Part shown: one piece after another, positions 17,765 through 26,592 of the stretch
Numbering within the stretch: position 1 is the first letter of the stretch
Layout of the letters: every line of letters starts with the position of its first letter
DNA from: Pseudomonas putida
Lineage (GTDB): Bacteria > Pseudomonadota > Gammaproteobacteria > Pseudomonadales > Pseudomonadaceae
NCBI RefSeq assembly: GCF_004357765.1
Contig: NZ_SMTE01000001.1
Span: 124,001-188,000 of the forward strand
DNA: 64,000 bases
Direction: 5' to 3'
Translations under genes and position numbers: made by a program
Notes under the pieces: generated by a model
Seen by the model: only the letters and a program-made list of their open reading frames with translations
What the model was told of the DNA's origin: nothing
Database searches by the model: none

Positions 17765-19384
17765 ATGCCGCACAGCAAAATCCTTTTTCGGTCAGCGGCA
17801 CGGGAGAAGATCCTCAGTGGCGCCACCCAGCTCGCCGATGCCGTACGCGTCACCTTGGGCCCCAAGTCGAAGTCGGTGCTGATGCAGAGCACCTGGGGTC
17901 GCCCGACTGTCTGTAACGATGGCGTGTCCATCGCCAAGCGTGTCGACTTGCAGGACGCTGAGGAGAACCTCGGCGCCCAGATGCTGCGCCAGGCAGCCGA
18001 GCGCACGGCGGAGGCGGTCGGCGATGGCACCAGCACGGCGACGGTACTGGCCCAGGCAATTCTTGCCGATGGCGTCAGAAACGTGGTGGCCGGGGCCAGT
18101 GCCATCGACCTCAAGCGCGGCCTGGATATGGGCCTGGCGCTGGTTCAGGCGGCATTGCTGGCGCAGTCGCGTGCGGTCAACACGATCCGGGAAAAAGCCC
18201 AGGTGGCCACATTGTCCGCCCACAACGACCCCTTGATCGGTCAGCTGGTCGCCGACGCTCTGGAAAAGGTCGGTGTGGAAGGCGTGGTGAGCGTGGAGGA
18301 ATCCAAGACCACCGAAACCGTGGTCGACATCATGGATGGCATGCGTTTCGACCGGGGGTACGTGTCCCCGTACTTTGTCACCGACACCGAAAAGATGCAG
18401 GTCGAACTCACCGATGCGTGTGTACTGCTGTGCGATCACAAGATTGGTGCGCTGGCTGACCTGCTGCCATTGCTCGAGCAGGTGGCCAAGAGCGGCCAGC
18501 CGTTGATGGTGATCGCCGAGGACATCGACGGCGAAGCCTTGACCACACTGGTGGTCAATCAGATTCGCGGAGTGTTGCGCGCCGTGGCGGTGAAGGCTCC
18601 CGGGTATGGTGATCGGCGCAAGGAAATGCTTCAAGACATAGCTGTACTTACGGGCGCCACAGTGGTGTCGGCTGATTTGGGCGTCAATCTCGAGCACCTG
18701 CAACTGTCCCAGCTGGGCCAGGTTCACCGTGCGCTGGTGCTCAAAGACAGCACCGCCTTGGTCGGAGGCAAAGGCACGCAGGAGGCCGTGGCCGAGCGTG
18801 TCGCGCAAATCCGTGCGCAGATCGCCTCCAGTACCAGTGATTACGACCGGGAGAAGCTTCAGGAGCGCCTGGCCAAGCTTGCCGGTGGCGTGGCTGTCAT
18901 CCGCGTGGGCGCACCTTCCGAAGCCGAGATGAAAGCGCGCAAGGACGCTCTGGATGACGCCTTGGCGGCTACCCGCGCAGCGATTGCCGAGGGCATCGTG
19001 CCCGGCGGCGGCCTTGCCTTGCTCAAGGCTGTGCCTGCCTTGCTTGCCGAAGAGCCCAGCCATGAAGGTGACACACGCACGGGGCTGCAGATCCTGCGCC
19101 GGGCACTGGAAGCGCCAGCACGGACGATTGCTGAAAATTCCGCCGTGGACGCGGGTGTCGTGGTGGCTCGCATGCTGGCCGAAACGGGCAGCATCGGCTT
19201 CGATGCCGCATCCAATACCTATGTCGACATGTACGAGACAGGCATCATCGACCCTACGAAAGTGGTGCGCGTCGCACTCGAAAATGCGGTCTCGGTCGCC
19301 AGCATTCTGCTGCTGACTGAAGCCACCATGACCGATATCCCGGAAAAGACCGCACCCCTGATGCAACCCCCGCTGCCTGAGTGA
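17765..19384 (+). CDS. groL: GroEL-type chaperonin, second copy without GroES
   Basis: A 539-aa 60-kDa chaperonin. The equatorial ATP site is intact (VTLGPKSKSVL, GDGTSTATVLAQAI, PGGGLALL), and the apical domain is present. The C-terminus ends in PPLPE instead of the Gly-Gly-Met repeats of housekeeping GroEL, and no groES gene is adjacent, so it is a specialised paralogue. The start at 17765 (MPHSKILF) fits the family N-terminus. The perfect Fnr box 77 bp upstream points to low-oxygen induction. It is probably co-transcribed with the Usp gene 28 bp downstream. Whether it works with the core GroES is not known. Confidence 0.92.
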   Translation: MPHSKILFRSAAREKILSGATQLADAVRVTLGPKSKSVLMQSTWGRPTVCNDGVSIAKRVDLQDAEENLGAQMLRQAAERTAEAVGDGTSTATVLAQAILADGVRNVVAGASAIDLKRGLDMGLALVQAALLAQSRAVNTIREKAQVATLSAHNDPLIGQLVADALEKVGVEGVVSVEESKTTETVVDIMDGMRFDRGYVSPYFVTDTEKMQVELTDACVLLCDHKIGALADLLPLLEQVAKSGQPLMVIAEDIDGEALTTLVVNQIRGVLRAVAVKAPGYGDRRKEMLQDIAVLTGATVVSADLGVNLEHLQLSQLGQVHRALVLKDSTALVGGKGTQEAVAERVAQIRAQIASSTSDYDREKLQERLAKLAGGVAVIRVGAPSEAEMKARKDALDDALAATRAAIAEGIVPGGGLALLKAVPALLAEEPSHEGDTRTGLQILRRALEAPARTIAENSAVDAGVVVARMLAETGSIGFDAASNTYVDMYETGIIDPTKVVRVALENAVSVASILLLTEATMTDIPEKTAPLMQPPLPE

Positions 19385-19412
19385 TCAGGCCGACCCACCA
19401 TTGGAGGCAATC

Positions 19413-20303
19413 ATGAGCCACTATCAACGCCTGTTGCTGATCATGCGCCCGATGCTGCATCAGGCGGTCGCCCTGGAGCAGGCCGTTGCACTGGCCCGAT
19501 CCGCATCGGCCAGCCTGCACATCGTCGCCTTGCTCGAATCGCTGGACAAACTCTGGCTGCTGGAGTCCGGTAAGCACCAAACGGAGCGGGAGGCTTACCG
19601 GCTTGCTCAGCAGCAACAGCTGGAAGCCCAGGCGAATGCGCTGCGCGCCTCTGGCGTGCAGGTGACCACCGAGGTGGCCTGGAGCAATGACCTGCAGGAT
19701 GACATCCTGCAGCACGTCATGGAGATGCAACCGGACCTGCTGCTCAAGCAGGTCGAGCGTGAGCCCGCGCTCAAGCGCGCGTTCTTCACGCCGCTTGACT
19801 GGCAACTGTTGCGCCACTGCCCGGTCCCGGTCTACTTGCTCGGTGCCAGCCGGCCGGCGTTGCCGCGCCAGGTAGTGGCGACGGTAGACGTGGCCGACAC
19901 CTCGCCAGAAGGGCAAGCCCGTAACGACAGCATCGTCCAGCAGGCCAGCGCCTTGGCCCTGCAGACCGGGGCGCAACTGGACCTGTTGCACGCCTGCGAC
20001 CTGTCGATGGCCTACATGGGCGACATGGGCTATGCCGCCTGGGCCATCGGTGACATTGCCGAGCCCATGCGTCAGGCGCTGGAGGACGATTTCAAGAAAC
20101 TCGCCGATCGCTTCGGGGCGCCAGCGCAACGCCGTCACTTCGTCCTGGGCCGTCCGGTCGCGGTGCTCAGCGAATACGTCGAATCACAGCCGGTTGACGT
20201 ACTGGTCATGGGGCGGCCCATCGCCCGGGGACTGGACCGTCTGTTCGGCAGCACCACCGAGCATGTGTTGTATCAGGTGCCTTGCAATATCCTCGTGGTA
20301 TAG
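19413..20303 (+). CDS. Tandem universal stress protein
   Basis: A 296-aa protein with two Usp domains (residues ~1-145 and ~150-296). The C-terminal domain ends with VLVMGRPIARGLDRLFGSTTEHVLYQVPCNILVV-type features: the G-x2-G-x9-G(S/T) nucleotide-binding pattern is present but modified (MGRP then GSTTEH). The N-terminal domain is degenerate, as is usual in UspE-like tandem proteins. The start at 19413 has GGAGG upstream; a TTG at 19401 is less likely. It follows groEL directly and is probably in the same operon. In Pseudomonas, proteins of this kind support survival without oxygen. Confidence 0.88.
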   Translation: MSHYQRLLLIMRPMLHQAVALEQAVALARSASASLHIVALLESLDKLWLLESGKHQTEREAYRLAQQQQLEAQANALRASGVQVTTEVAWSNDLQDDILQHVMEMQPDLLLKQVEREPALKRAFFTPLDWQLLRHCPVPVYLLGASRPALPRQVVATVDVADTSPEGQARNDSIVQQASALALQTGAQLDLLHACDLSMAYMGDMGYAAWAIGDIAEPMRQALEDDFKKLADRFGAPAQRRHFVLGRPVAVLSEYVESQPVDVLVMGRPIARGLDRLFGSTTEHVLYQVPCNILVV

Positions 20304-20317
20304 GGCTGTGCGGCTGG

Positions 20318-21265
20318 CTACGCCATGGGCATGAGGCGCTCAGCGACCAGGGCGCTGCTGTCGACGATGTCCAGCTGGGCCCGGCAAGCGGCGGGCAGGC
20401 GAAAGGGCGTGATGCTGTCGGCGACCAGGATGCGGTCGAACATCCCGCTTTCGAACAGCGTTCCTGCGGCTGTGAACAGACCGTGGGTGGCGGCAGCCAG
20501 AATGCGGGATGCGCCAGCACGATGGCAGGCGTGTGCGGCCCGCAACAGTGTCTGGCCGGTACTGATCATGTCGTCAAACAGCACGACCGTGCTGCCAGCC
20601 ACATTCCCCACCAGGCACTCGCCGCTGAGTTGCGTGTGTTGCCGGTGCTTTTCCACCATGGCCATGGCCACCGGGCGCGCGAGCAAATGGGCCAGTGCGT
20701 GGCGAAACTGTTCGGCGCGCTTGATACCGCCCATGTCCGGCGACACCACCGTGATGACCTGCTCAGCAAGCAGCGGCGCCAGGCGCTCGGCAAACAGCTG
20801 CGCGCAGTTGAGGTTCCAGGCCGGGATCCGGTAGGCATTGTCGAACGCGCTGGGATTATGCACATCCAGCGCCACCACCCGGTCGATGCCGCAGCTTTCC
20901 ATCAGGCGCGCCACGTGAAGGGTAATGGTCGAATCCTGAAATTCCACCTTGCGGTCCTTGCGTCCGTAGCACAGATAGGGCGTCACGGCTGTCACCTGGC
21001 TGGCGCCGGCATCCTTGAGCGCACCACAGAAGAACAGTAGCCGGCACAGTTTGTCGTGAGCGCTGTGGTGCGTGTCACCATAAAGTGAGTGGAAAACGAC
21101 GGCGTTTCGCCCCTCGACCGGGTCCATGGGCCAGCACTTGTGTTCGCCGTCCTCATAGTCTCGCTCTTCATGTGCCGACAGCGTGACGCCCAGGCGTCGG
21201 GCAACGGCATCGCCATAGCCCTCGCTCCCTTGCAATGCAAACATCAATGGCGCTGTGGTGTTCAT
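20318..21265 (-). CDS. Ribose-phosphate pyrophosphokinase-like protein
   Basis: A 315-aa PRPP-synthetase homologue with two Rossmann-like halves. The flexible catalytic loop appears as YGRKDRK near residue 103, the ribose-phosphate site region as ALDVHNPSAFDN near residue 135, and the PRPP loop as VLFDDMISTGQTL near residue 225. VSPDMGGIKRAEQF matches the family. It differs from housekeeping Prs at many positions, so it is an island paralogue. Together with the two phosphoribosyltransferase genes in the island it suggests dedicated PRPP supply or salvage. The start at 21265 is 62 bp from the Fnr box at 21321-21334. Confidence 0.85.
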   Translation of the reverse strand: MNTTAPLMFALQGSEGYGDAVARRLGVTLSAHEERDYEDGEHKCWPMDPVEGRNAVVFHSLYGDTHHSAHDKLCRLLFFCGALKDAGASQVTAVTPYLCYGRKDRKVEFQDSTITLHVARLMESCGIDRVVALDVHNPSAFDNAYRIPAWNLNCAQLFAERLAPLLAEQVITVVSPDMGGIKRAEQFRHALAHLLARPVAMAMVEKHRQHTQLSGECLVGNVAGSTVVLFDDMISTGQTLLRAAHACHRAGASRILAAATHGLFTAAGTLFESGMFDRILVADSITPFRLPAACRAQLDIVDSSALVAERLMPMA

Positions 21266-21320
21266 GCGCGGTACTCCCCCGGTCGTTATCGGCAACATAA
21301 GCGGTGTTGCACCGCTGGGT

Positions 21321-21334
21321 TTGACGATTATCAA
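21321..21334 (+). promoter_or_regulatory. Fnr/Anr box TTGAC-N4-ATCAA
   Basis: TTGACGATTATCAA sits between the leftward PRPP-synthetase-like gene (62 bp from its start) and the rightward BCAM0308-like gene (93 bp from its start). Confidence 0.78.
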
Positions 21335-21420
21335 GTACAGCGTGGCCCATGGGCGGACACTGTGCAGGTCAGCGCATGCCAAGGGCTGCGATCTTCACAA
21401 TCCGTACAGCGAGCACGCCG

Positions 21421-21912
21421 ATGGACAAGTATCAGAAAAGCCACAAGGACAAATTGTTCAAAACCCGTCCCTTCGACCCTTACGCCATACCCCTTCGCCC
21501 GAGTGGCAGCGCGCTTTGCCCGCAATGTGGCGCAGTCTATCACGAGGGTGAATGGCACCCGCACGGAGCCAACGGCCTCGGACCGCTGGAGTCGACCGTA
21601 TGCCCCGCCTGTCGACGTATCGAAGATCATGCCCCGGCGGGCCAGGTGCGCGTGTCGGGTCGTTTCCTTACGACCCATGAGCAGGAGATTCGCCAGCTCA
21701 TGCTCCATGCCGAACAGCAAGAGCGCCAGACCCACGTGCTGGAACGGTTGATCGCCATCGACTGCAAGGATGACGAACTGGTGGCGACCACCACCGGCAC
21801 GCACCTGGCCAACCGTATCGGACATGAACTGGAAGCCGCTTATGACGGCGCCTGCAGCTATCGCTACAGCGACAGTGAGCGGTACCTGAGCGTCGATTGG
21901 CATCGCGATTGA
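21421..21912 (+). CDS. BCAM0308-like zinc-ribbon protein
   Basis: A 163-aa protein resembling the BCAM0308 family, common in stress islands of beta- and gammaproteobacteria. Two CxxC pairs (CPQCGAVY near residue 33 and CPACRR near residue 60) form a probable zinc ribbon, followed by a helical middle and a charged C-terminus ending in YLSVDWHRD. It starts at 21421 after a region with the Fnr box. The family has no settled function; the zinc ribbon suggests RNA or ribosome contact, but this is speculation. It is divergent from the PRPP-synthetase-like gene. Confidence 0.75.
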   Translation: MDKYQKSHKDKLFKTRPFDPYAIPLRPSGSALCPQCGAVYHEGEWHPHGANGLGPLESTVCPACRRIEDHAPAGQVRVSGRFLTTHEQEIRQLMLHAEQQERQTHVLERLIAIDCKDDELVATTTGTHLANRIGHELEAAYDGACSYRYSDSERYLSVDWHRD

Positions 21913-21962
21913 GAGGGACCGCCGGTTTGCTATGGCACGGAGCCTAGCAACCTGGCGGCCAA

Positions 21963-22859
21963 TCAGCCGTGGATCGCCAGAATGCTCGAATGCACCTTGT
22001 ACAGGGTTTGCTCGGTGGTACTGCCGATGACCTTGGCCAAGCCTTCATGGTAAAGCGTGCCCATGACGACCACATCGAAGCCATGCTGGTTGGCGTATTC
22101 GCTGATGACACTCCGGGCAGCCCCGCGTATCAGGTGCAAATGGTCCGGCTTGATGCCGTAGTGGCCTGCGAAGCGGGTCAGGCGTTCCCGTGCCCTGCCT
22201 GTCACTTCTTCGATCACCTCATCGGTCCATGCCACCGGTGCGGCGGCGTAGGCCATGAAGCTAGGGCTCGGTTCATAGGCCTGGAGCACATGCAGTTGTG
22301 CCTTGCAGCGCTGCGCCAGAACCTGTGCAGCCTGCAGAATATGGTCGTTGCACCTGTGCACCGCAGCGTCGTGCTCGACCAGGTCCACGGCCGCCAGCAC
22401 CCGCGCAGGCAGCGCCGCCTCAGCCTGAGCCACCAGGTGCAACGGTATCGGGCAGCGGCGTAGCAACTGCCAGTCCAGTGGCGTGAGCAGGGCACGGCTG
22501 ACGACGGTTTCGTGGCGGATATCCTTGATCAGCATTTCCACATGGTGCAGCTGTGCCAGGCGGATCAGGTCCTTGAGCGGGTCATCGTCATCCAGTGTTT
22601 CGGCATAGGCGGTAATACCCTGCTCGCCAAGCGCTTGCGCCTGCTCGTGCAGCCATGCCTTGCGGTGCTCGGCGTCTTGCTTGCGGGCACTGCTGCGCAG
22701 CATTTGGTCCAGGGTGATCAGGCGTGACGGTAGTTGGCTCAGCACCACCAGGTGCAAGGTGGCACCTGTGGCCTTGGCCAGCGCTTGGGCGCGCGCCATG
22801 GCTGGTGAGGAGTGCAGGTCCGGATGGCAGATCAGTAGCAGTCGCGTCAAAGCGTTCAT
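21963..22859 (-). CDS. Tandem universal stress protein
   Basis: A 298-aa two-domain Usp. The N-terminal domain begins ALTRLLLICHPDL and the second domain starts near residue 155 (ARVLAAVDLVEHD). Its end, VVVMGTLYHEGLAKVIGSTTEQ, carries the nucleotide-binding-type turn (MGT then GST). The start at 22859 has GGAGG five bases upstream. It is divergent from another usp gene across a perfect Fnr box at 22939-22952. Sequence similarity to the 19413 and 23022 proteins shows a local usp expansion; the start of a further relative survives at 4664. Confidence 0.88.
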   Translation of the reverse strand: MNALTRLLLICHPDLHSSPAMARAQALAKATGATLHLVVLSQLPSRLITLDQMLRSSARKQDAEHRKAWLHEQAQALGEQGITAYAETLDDDDPLKDLIRLAQLHHVEMLIKDIRHETVVSRALLTPLDWQLLRRCPIPLHLVAQAEAALPARVLAAVDLVEHDAAVHRCNDHILQAAQVLAQRCKAQLHVLQAYEPSPSFMAYAAAPVAWTDEVIEEVTGRARERLTRFAGHYGIKPDHLHLIRGAARSVISEYANQHGFDVVVMGTLYHEGLAKVIGSTTEQTLYKVHSSILAIHG

Positions 22860-22938
22860 GATGGCCTCCGCAGCGATGGCCGTCGCCGGGAAGGCATACG
22901 GGCTCAGGCCTAGGGTGCCGCGATGGCGCCAGGGGGCC

Positions 22939-22952
22939 TTGATTTTTATCAA
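22939..22952 (+). promoter_or_regulatory. Perfect Fnr/Anr box between two usp genes
   Basis: TTGATTTTTATCAA is a perfect consensus site, centred about 77 bp upstream of the rightward usp start (23022) and 86 bp upstream of the leftward one (22859). It is likely shared by both. Confidence 0.88.
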
Positions 22953-23021
22953 GAACGAACCAGCCCGGGCTCCGATAATGGCTTGCATACGCATACCTGC
23001 AGCCGCGCCGGGAGGTGCCTG

Positions 23022-23900
23022 ATGAACCCGTATCGCCGGATCCTGCTGATCATGACCGAGGCCCAGGCCAATGCCGCGCTGTCCCGGGCCATGGCCCTGG
23101 CGGCGGCGTCTGGTGCCGCCCTTCAGGTGCTGGGTATCCATGAACCCGGCGAACTGCGTCTGCGCCACGAGTTGCAGGCAACCCCGCTGCCTTCCGTTTC
23201 CTTCGTGCACTTCAGCACAGAGCTAAAGGCGCTGCTCGACGAACAGCCGGCAAGGGGGGCACGCCCAGGTTTCGAGGCCGTGGAAACCGCCGATCCCCGC
23301 GACCTGGTGCCAGCCTGCATCGCCCGCTACGCGCCTGACCTGGTGATCAAGGCCTGCCTGGGCTGTTCCCTGATCGATCAGCTGGCCCGGACCTCGCTTG
23401 ACCAGGTGCTGTTGCATGCGAGCGAGGTGCCGTTGATGTTCGTGCCAGCGAATGCCCCGGCCATGCCAGGTAACGTGATGGTTGCGGTGGATGTCTCGCA
23501 ACCCTCGCCGCTCAATGACGCGCTGGTCGTTGCCGGTCAGCAACTGGCGATGCAATGCCAGGGCCAGTTGCATCTGCTTTCGGCGTACGACCTGCCAATC
23601 GCCATGCTGGCCAACCCTGACCTCGCCGGCCCGTGGGCGGACGAAGTGCGTGAATCACTGCAGTTGCCGTTCGATGCGTTGGCCGATGCCCATGGCATCG
23701 CCCACAGTCATCGGTTCTTCAGCGAAGGGGCGCCGTTGCGCGTCATCAAATCCCATATCGCTGCGCTGGGAGCCGACGTGGTGGTGGTCGGCGCCGTGCA
23801 GGCCAGGCGTTGGGCCAAGCTGATCGGCGATACCACCGAGCGGCTTGTCAGCCATGCACCGTGCAGCATCCTGACCATCAAGCCCGCACCCGGCCGTTGA
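23022..23900 (+). CDS. Tandem universal stress protein
   Basis: A 292-aa two-domain Usp (PYRRILLIMTEAQ at the N-terminus; second domain from about residue 150, NVMVAVDVSQPS). The C-terminal turn reads VVVGAVQARRWAKLIGDTTE, so the first glycine motif is altered and ATP binding is uncertain. The start at 23022 follows GGAGG. It ends 2 bp from the convergent PyrR-like gene. It belongs to the same expansion as the usp genes at 19413 and 21963. Confidence 0.88.
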   Translation: MNPYRRILLIMTEAQANAALSRAMALAAASGAALQVLGIHEPGELRLRHELQATPLPSVSFVHFSTELKALLDEQPARGARPGFEAVETADPRDLVPACIARYAPDLVIKACLGCSLIDQLARTSLDQVLLHASEVPLMFVPANAPAMPGNVMVAVDVSQPSPLNDALVVAGQQLAMQCQGQLHLLSAYDLPIAMLANPDLAGPWADEVRESLQLPFDALADAHGIAHSHRFFSEGAPLRVIKSHIAALGADVVVVGAVQARRWAKLIGDTTERLVSHAPCSILTIKPAPGR

Positions 23901-23901
23901 A

Positions 23902-24474
23902 TCAGGCGTAATCGCCGGTTCGGCCATGGCGTACCACCTCCACGCAGAATTGACCTTCGTAGGGTGGAACATGGCATTCGACGATATCCTGCGCCGCTAC
24001 CTGCAGGTGGATGCCGACGATATCGGCATGCACCGGTTGGCGGCAGATGTGGCGGTCGACAAGTACCGCGCTGATGATGTGGCGCGCACCCAGTTCGGCA
24101 AAGTAGGCACAGGTGCGTAGCAGAGAGTGCCCTTCGTAGAGCACGTCATCGACCACCAGCAAGGTGGTTGCGGCCAGGTCGAGCTTGGCCAGTTCCGGGT
24201 TCTCGGTGAGTTGGGTATGGGCATGGAGGAGGCTCAGGTCGTCCGCGTAGCGCTTGACCTTGATCGGGTAGAGCGGCAATGGCGCAGCACCGGTCAGTGC
24301 TTGCAGGTGCAGTTGCAGGCGCTGCGCCAACGGCTCACCTCGCCGCTGAATGCCTATCAGCGCCACTTCGGACGCAGGCAGGCGTGCCAAGGCCTGACGG
24401 GCCATCGAGCGCAGCACGCTGTCCAGATCGTCTTCCTCATACAGGCGGACCCTCGATGGAGCGGGGCGATTCAT
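23902..24474 (-). CDS. PyrR-like phosphoribosyltransferase
   Basis: A 190-aa type I phosphoribosyltransferase closest to PyrR. LIGIQRRGEPLAQRL lies near residue 40, and the PRPP loop LLVVDDVLYEGHSLL near residue 108 (PyrR has VDDVLYTGRT). Housekeeping PyrR is both a regulator and a uracil phosphoribosyltransferase; whether this paralogue binds RNA is unknown. It lies in the stress island, not in a pyr operon, with an Fnr-like box at 24536-24549 upstream. The start at 24474 sits at the motif-rich N-terminus. Confidence 0.78.
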   Translation of the reverse strand: MNRPAPSRVRLYEEDDLDSVLRSMARQALARLPASEVALIGIQRRGEPLAQRLQLHLQALTGAAPLPLYPIKVKRYADDLSLLHAHTQLTENPELAKLDLAATTLLVVDDVLYEGHSLLRTCAYFAELGARHIISAVLVDRHICRQPVHADIVGIHLQVAAQDIVECHVPPYEGQFCVEVVRHGRTGDYA

Positions 24475-24535
24475 GGAGTTTTTCCTTTATTGGATAACGC
24501 TGTCCGCAATGCTACCCGTGCTCCTTGAGGTGGGC

Positions 24536-24549
24536 TTGATAAAAGCCAA
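24536..24549 (-). promoter_or_regulatory. Imperfect Fnr/Anr box upstream of PyrR-like gene
   Basis: TTGATAAAAGCCAA: one half-site is perfect and the other has two mismatches. It is centred about 68 bp upstream of the PyrR-like gene start at 24474. Confidence 0.5.
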
Positions 24550-24594
24550 GTGATAGCCAGCCGAGTCACGGCCAGGTGCCTGAGTTTCCCGGTT

Positions 24595-24608
24595 CTGATC
24601 CAGGTCAA
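24595..24608 (+). promoter_or_regulatory. Fnr/Anr-like box upstream of nitroreductase
   Basis: CTGATCCAGGTCAA has one mismatch in each half-site and is centred about 61 bp upstream of the nitroreductase start. Confidence 0.55.
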
Positions 24609-24662
24609 ACAGGCAGCTCAAAGGCGGGCTACGGTCAGGATTAATACTTTCGAGGCTGAGCC

Positions 24663-25220
24663 ATGAATATCTATGAGGCGATTCGCGAGCGTCGCTCGAC
24701 CCGTGAATTCACCGCCGAACCTGTCGAGCAGCATCTGATCGTCCGCCTGATCGAAGCCGCGGCACAGGCACCGAGCGCGATGAACCTGCAACCTTGGGTG
24801 TTCACCGTGGTACGCGACCAGGCACTTCTGCAGCAGGTATCGTCCGATGCGAAAGCGTACCTGGCGAAGCACTGTGGCGATCAGTTGCCTGAATCCTTGC
24901 AAGCCATGTTGAATGATGAGCGCTTTCAGATCTTCTACCATGCTCCTGCGCTCATCGTGATCGCTGCGAAGACGGCCAGTGACTGGGCCGTTGAAGACTG
25001 CGCGCTGGCCGCGCAGAACCTGATGCTCGCGGCGCATGCCGAAGGCCTGGGCAGTTGCTGGATAGGGCTGGCGCAGCGTTATCTCGCCACGCCGGCTGGC
25101 AGGCAGGCTTTGCACTTGCCCGATGAATGCGCCCCTGTCGCACCGGTGATTGTAGGTTATCCCCGCTCAGTGGCAGCTGAAGTGCAGCGCAAGGCGCCGG
25201 AGATTCACTGGATCGGTTGA
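24663..25220 (+). CDS. Nitroreductase family protein
   Basis: A 185-aa FMN-dependent nitroreductase. RERRSTREFTAEPV near residue 8 is the FMN phosphate contact, APSAMNLQPWVF near residue 38 the family core, and GLGSCWIGLAQRYL near residue 120 the second FMN contact. It uses NAD(P)H to reduce nitroaromatics, quinones or flavins; the physiological substrate is unknown. It is the last clear member of the Fnr-box island. The start at 24663 is the first ATG, 3 bases after GAGGCTGAGCC. Confidence 0.85.
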   Translation: MNIYEAIRERRSTREFTAEPVEQHLIVRLIEAAAQAPSAMNLQPWVFTVVRDQALLQQVSSDAKAYLAKHCGDQLPESLQAMLNDERFQIFYHAPALIVIAAKTASDWAVEDCALAAQNLMLAAHAEGLGSCWIGLAQRYLATPAGRQALHLPDECAPVAPVIVGYPRSVAAEVQRKAPEIHWIG

Positions 25221-25271
25221 CGCGCCGTGGACCTCGTATCTGCAGGCTCACCGCGCGAGCGAGGTCACACC

Positions 25272-26540
25272 ATGACCCTCCCTGAGCGCTTTCCACTGGG
25301 AATTATTGAACCCGTCGCCAACCTCGTACTTGGCTATGTGCGGCAAATTCCAGGCGTTGCGCAGGCGACAATCGCCGGAAGCATACGTCGCATGCGCGAT
25401 ACGGTAGGCGATATCGACATACTCATCGAAGCCGAGGCCGGCGCGGATATCATCGCGCAATTCTTGCGCTTCCCAGACATCGCAGAAGCGCTGAGCAAGG
25501 GGCCCGTGCGCGCCAGTGTCCGCTTGAAATCCGGGCTGCAAGTGGACGTTAGGTTAGTAGTGCCGGCCGTGCATGGAGCTGCTTTGCTCTATTTCACGGG
25601 CAGTAAGGAACACAACATAGCGATCCGAAGCAGGGCGCGGTCCCTCAGCCTCAAGCTGAATGAGTATGGTGTATTCGATGGTGATCGCTGCTTGGCTTGC
25701 GGCACCGAAGCCGATGTTTACAAGGCACTCGGCTTACCGTGGATTGCTCCGGAACTGCGTGAAAATGCGGGTGAGCTCAAGGCGGCCGAGCAGGGCCTGC
25801 TACCCAATCTCCTCGAGGCAACTGATCTGAAGGGCGATCTGCACGTGCGCACGCGGGTATCAGGCGCTGGCGATGCGATGGAGGAAGTGGCCCTGGCTGC
25901 ACGTGCAATGGGGTTGGAATATCTGGCGATAGCAGACGGCTTAAGGTCTCTGCATCTTCCCATGGGGCTTGACCTCGAAGGCCTGCGGCAGCAGATGGAC
26001 AAGATCGATGCTCTAAACTCGCGTCTGCAAGGTTTCACGCTTCTCAAAGGTGCCGAAGCCAGTATCCTCGAGGATGGCAGCCTGGGTATCCCTGACCTTT
26101 TGCTTGAGCGCCTGGACCTCGTGGTCGCTGCGGTGCACGCCCCCCTGAAACTCACGCCACGGCAGCAGACACTGCGTCTGCAACGTGCAATAGCACACCC
26201 CTGTGTCGCTATTCTGGCGCACCCGCTCTGTCGTTTGATCAATGAAGTCGATGGGCTGGAATTTGACATGGCGGCGATCCTCGATACAGCTGTCGAGCGT
26301 GGCTGTGCCCTGGAACTGAACGCCCAGCCGTTGCGTATGGACCTGCCTGATCGTTATTGCCGTCAGGCCAAAGAGCGCGGTGTGTTGATCAGTGTCAGTG
26401 CCGATGCTGGCAACGCGGACGAACTGGCCCGTTTGCGTTATGGGGTGGGTCAGGCACGGCGAGCCTGGTTAGAGCCTGAGAACGTGCTCAATACTCGTTC
26501 GATACATGAACTTCGTCATTGGTTGACAGCACTGCGCTGA
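25272..26540 (+). CDS. PolX-family DNA polymerase, N-terminally short, with degenerate PHP domain
   Basis: A 422-aa protein made of the palm/thumb of a family X DNA polymerase (residues 1-180) and a PHP domain (residues 185-422). Polymerase residues are kept: GSIRR, the catalytic pair Asp47 and Asp49 in GDIDIL, the third Asp92 in QVDVRL, and YFTGSKEHN. The usual ~150-residue 8-kDa/HhH region in front of the palm is absent; known bacterial PolX is about 570 aa. In the PHP domain several metal ligands are changed: GDLHVRT instead of the HxH type, SGAG for SDG, ADGL for TDHS, and ADAG for TDAH. Gap-filling synthesis may persist while nuclease activity is probably lost. The start is at 25272. Confidence 0.8.
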   Translation: MTLPERFPLGIIEPVANLVLGYVRQIPGVAQATIAGSIRRMRDTVGDIDILIEAEAGADIIAQFLRFPDIAEALSKGPVRASVRLKSGLQVDVRLVVPAVHGAALLYFTGSKEHNIAIRSRARSLSLKLNEYGVFDGDRCLACGTEADVYKALGLPWIAPELRENAGELKAAEQGLLPNLLEATDLKGDLHVRTRVSGAGDAMEEVALAARAMGLEYLAIADGLRSLHLPMGLDLEGLRQQMDKIDALNSRLQGFTLLKGAEASILEDGSLGIPDLLLERLDLVVAAVHAPLKLTPRQQTLRLQRAIAHPCVAILAHPLCRLINEVDGLEFDMAAILDTAVERGCALELNAQPLRMDLPDRYCRQAKERGVLISVSADAGNADELARLRYGVGQARRAWLEPENVLNTRSIHELRHWLTALR

Positions 26541-26592
26541 GCAACGGGTAGATGTGGCGTGTCTGGAAAGCCCACGACTCTATCGGGAGTGC

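Noticed and set aside
17792-19366. 524-codon open frame antisense to groEL
   Set aside because: Mirror of a strongly coding GC-rich gene. The translation is His/Gln/Gly-rich with no family, as expected for a shadow frame.
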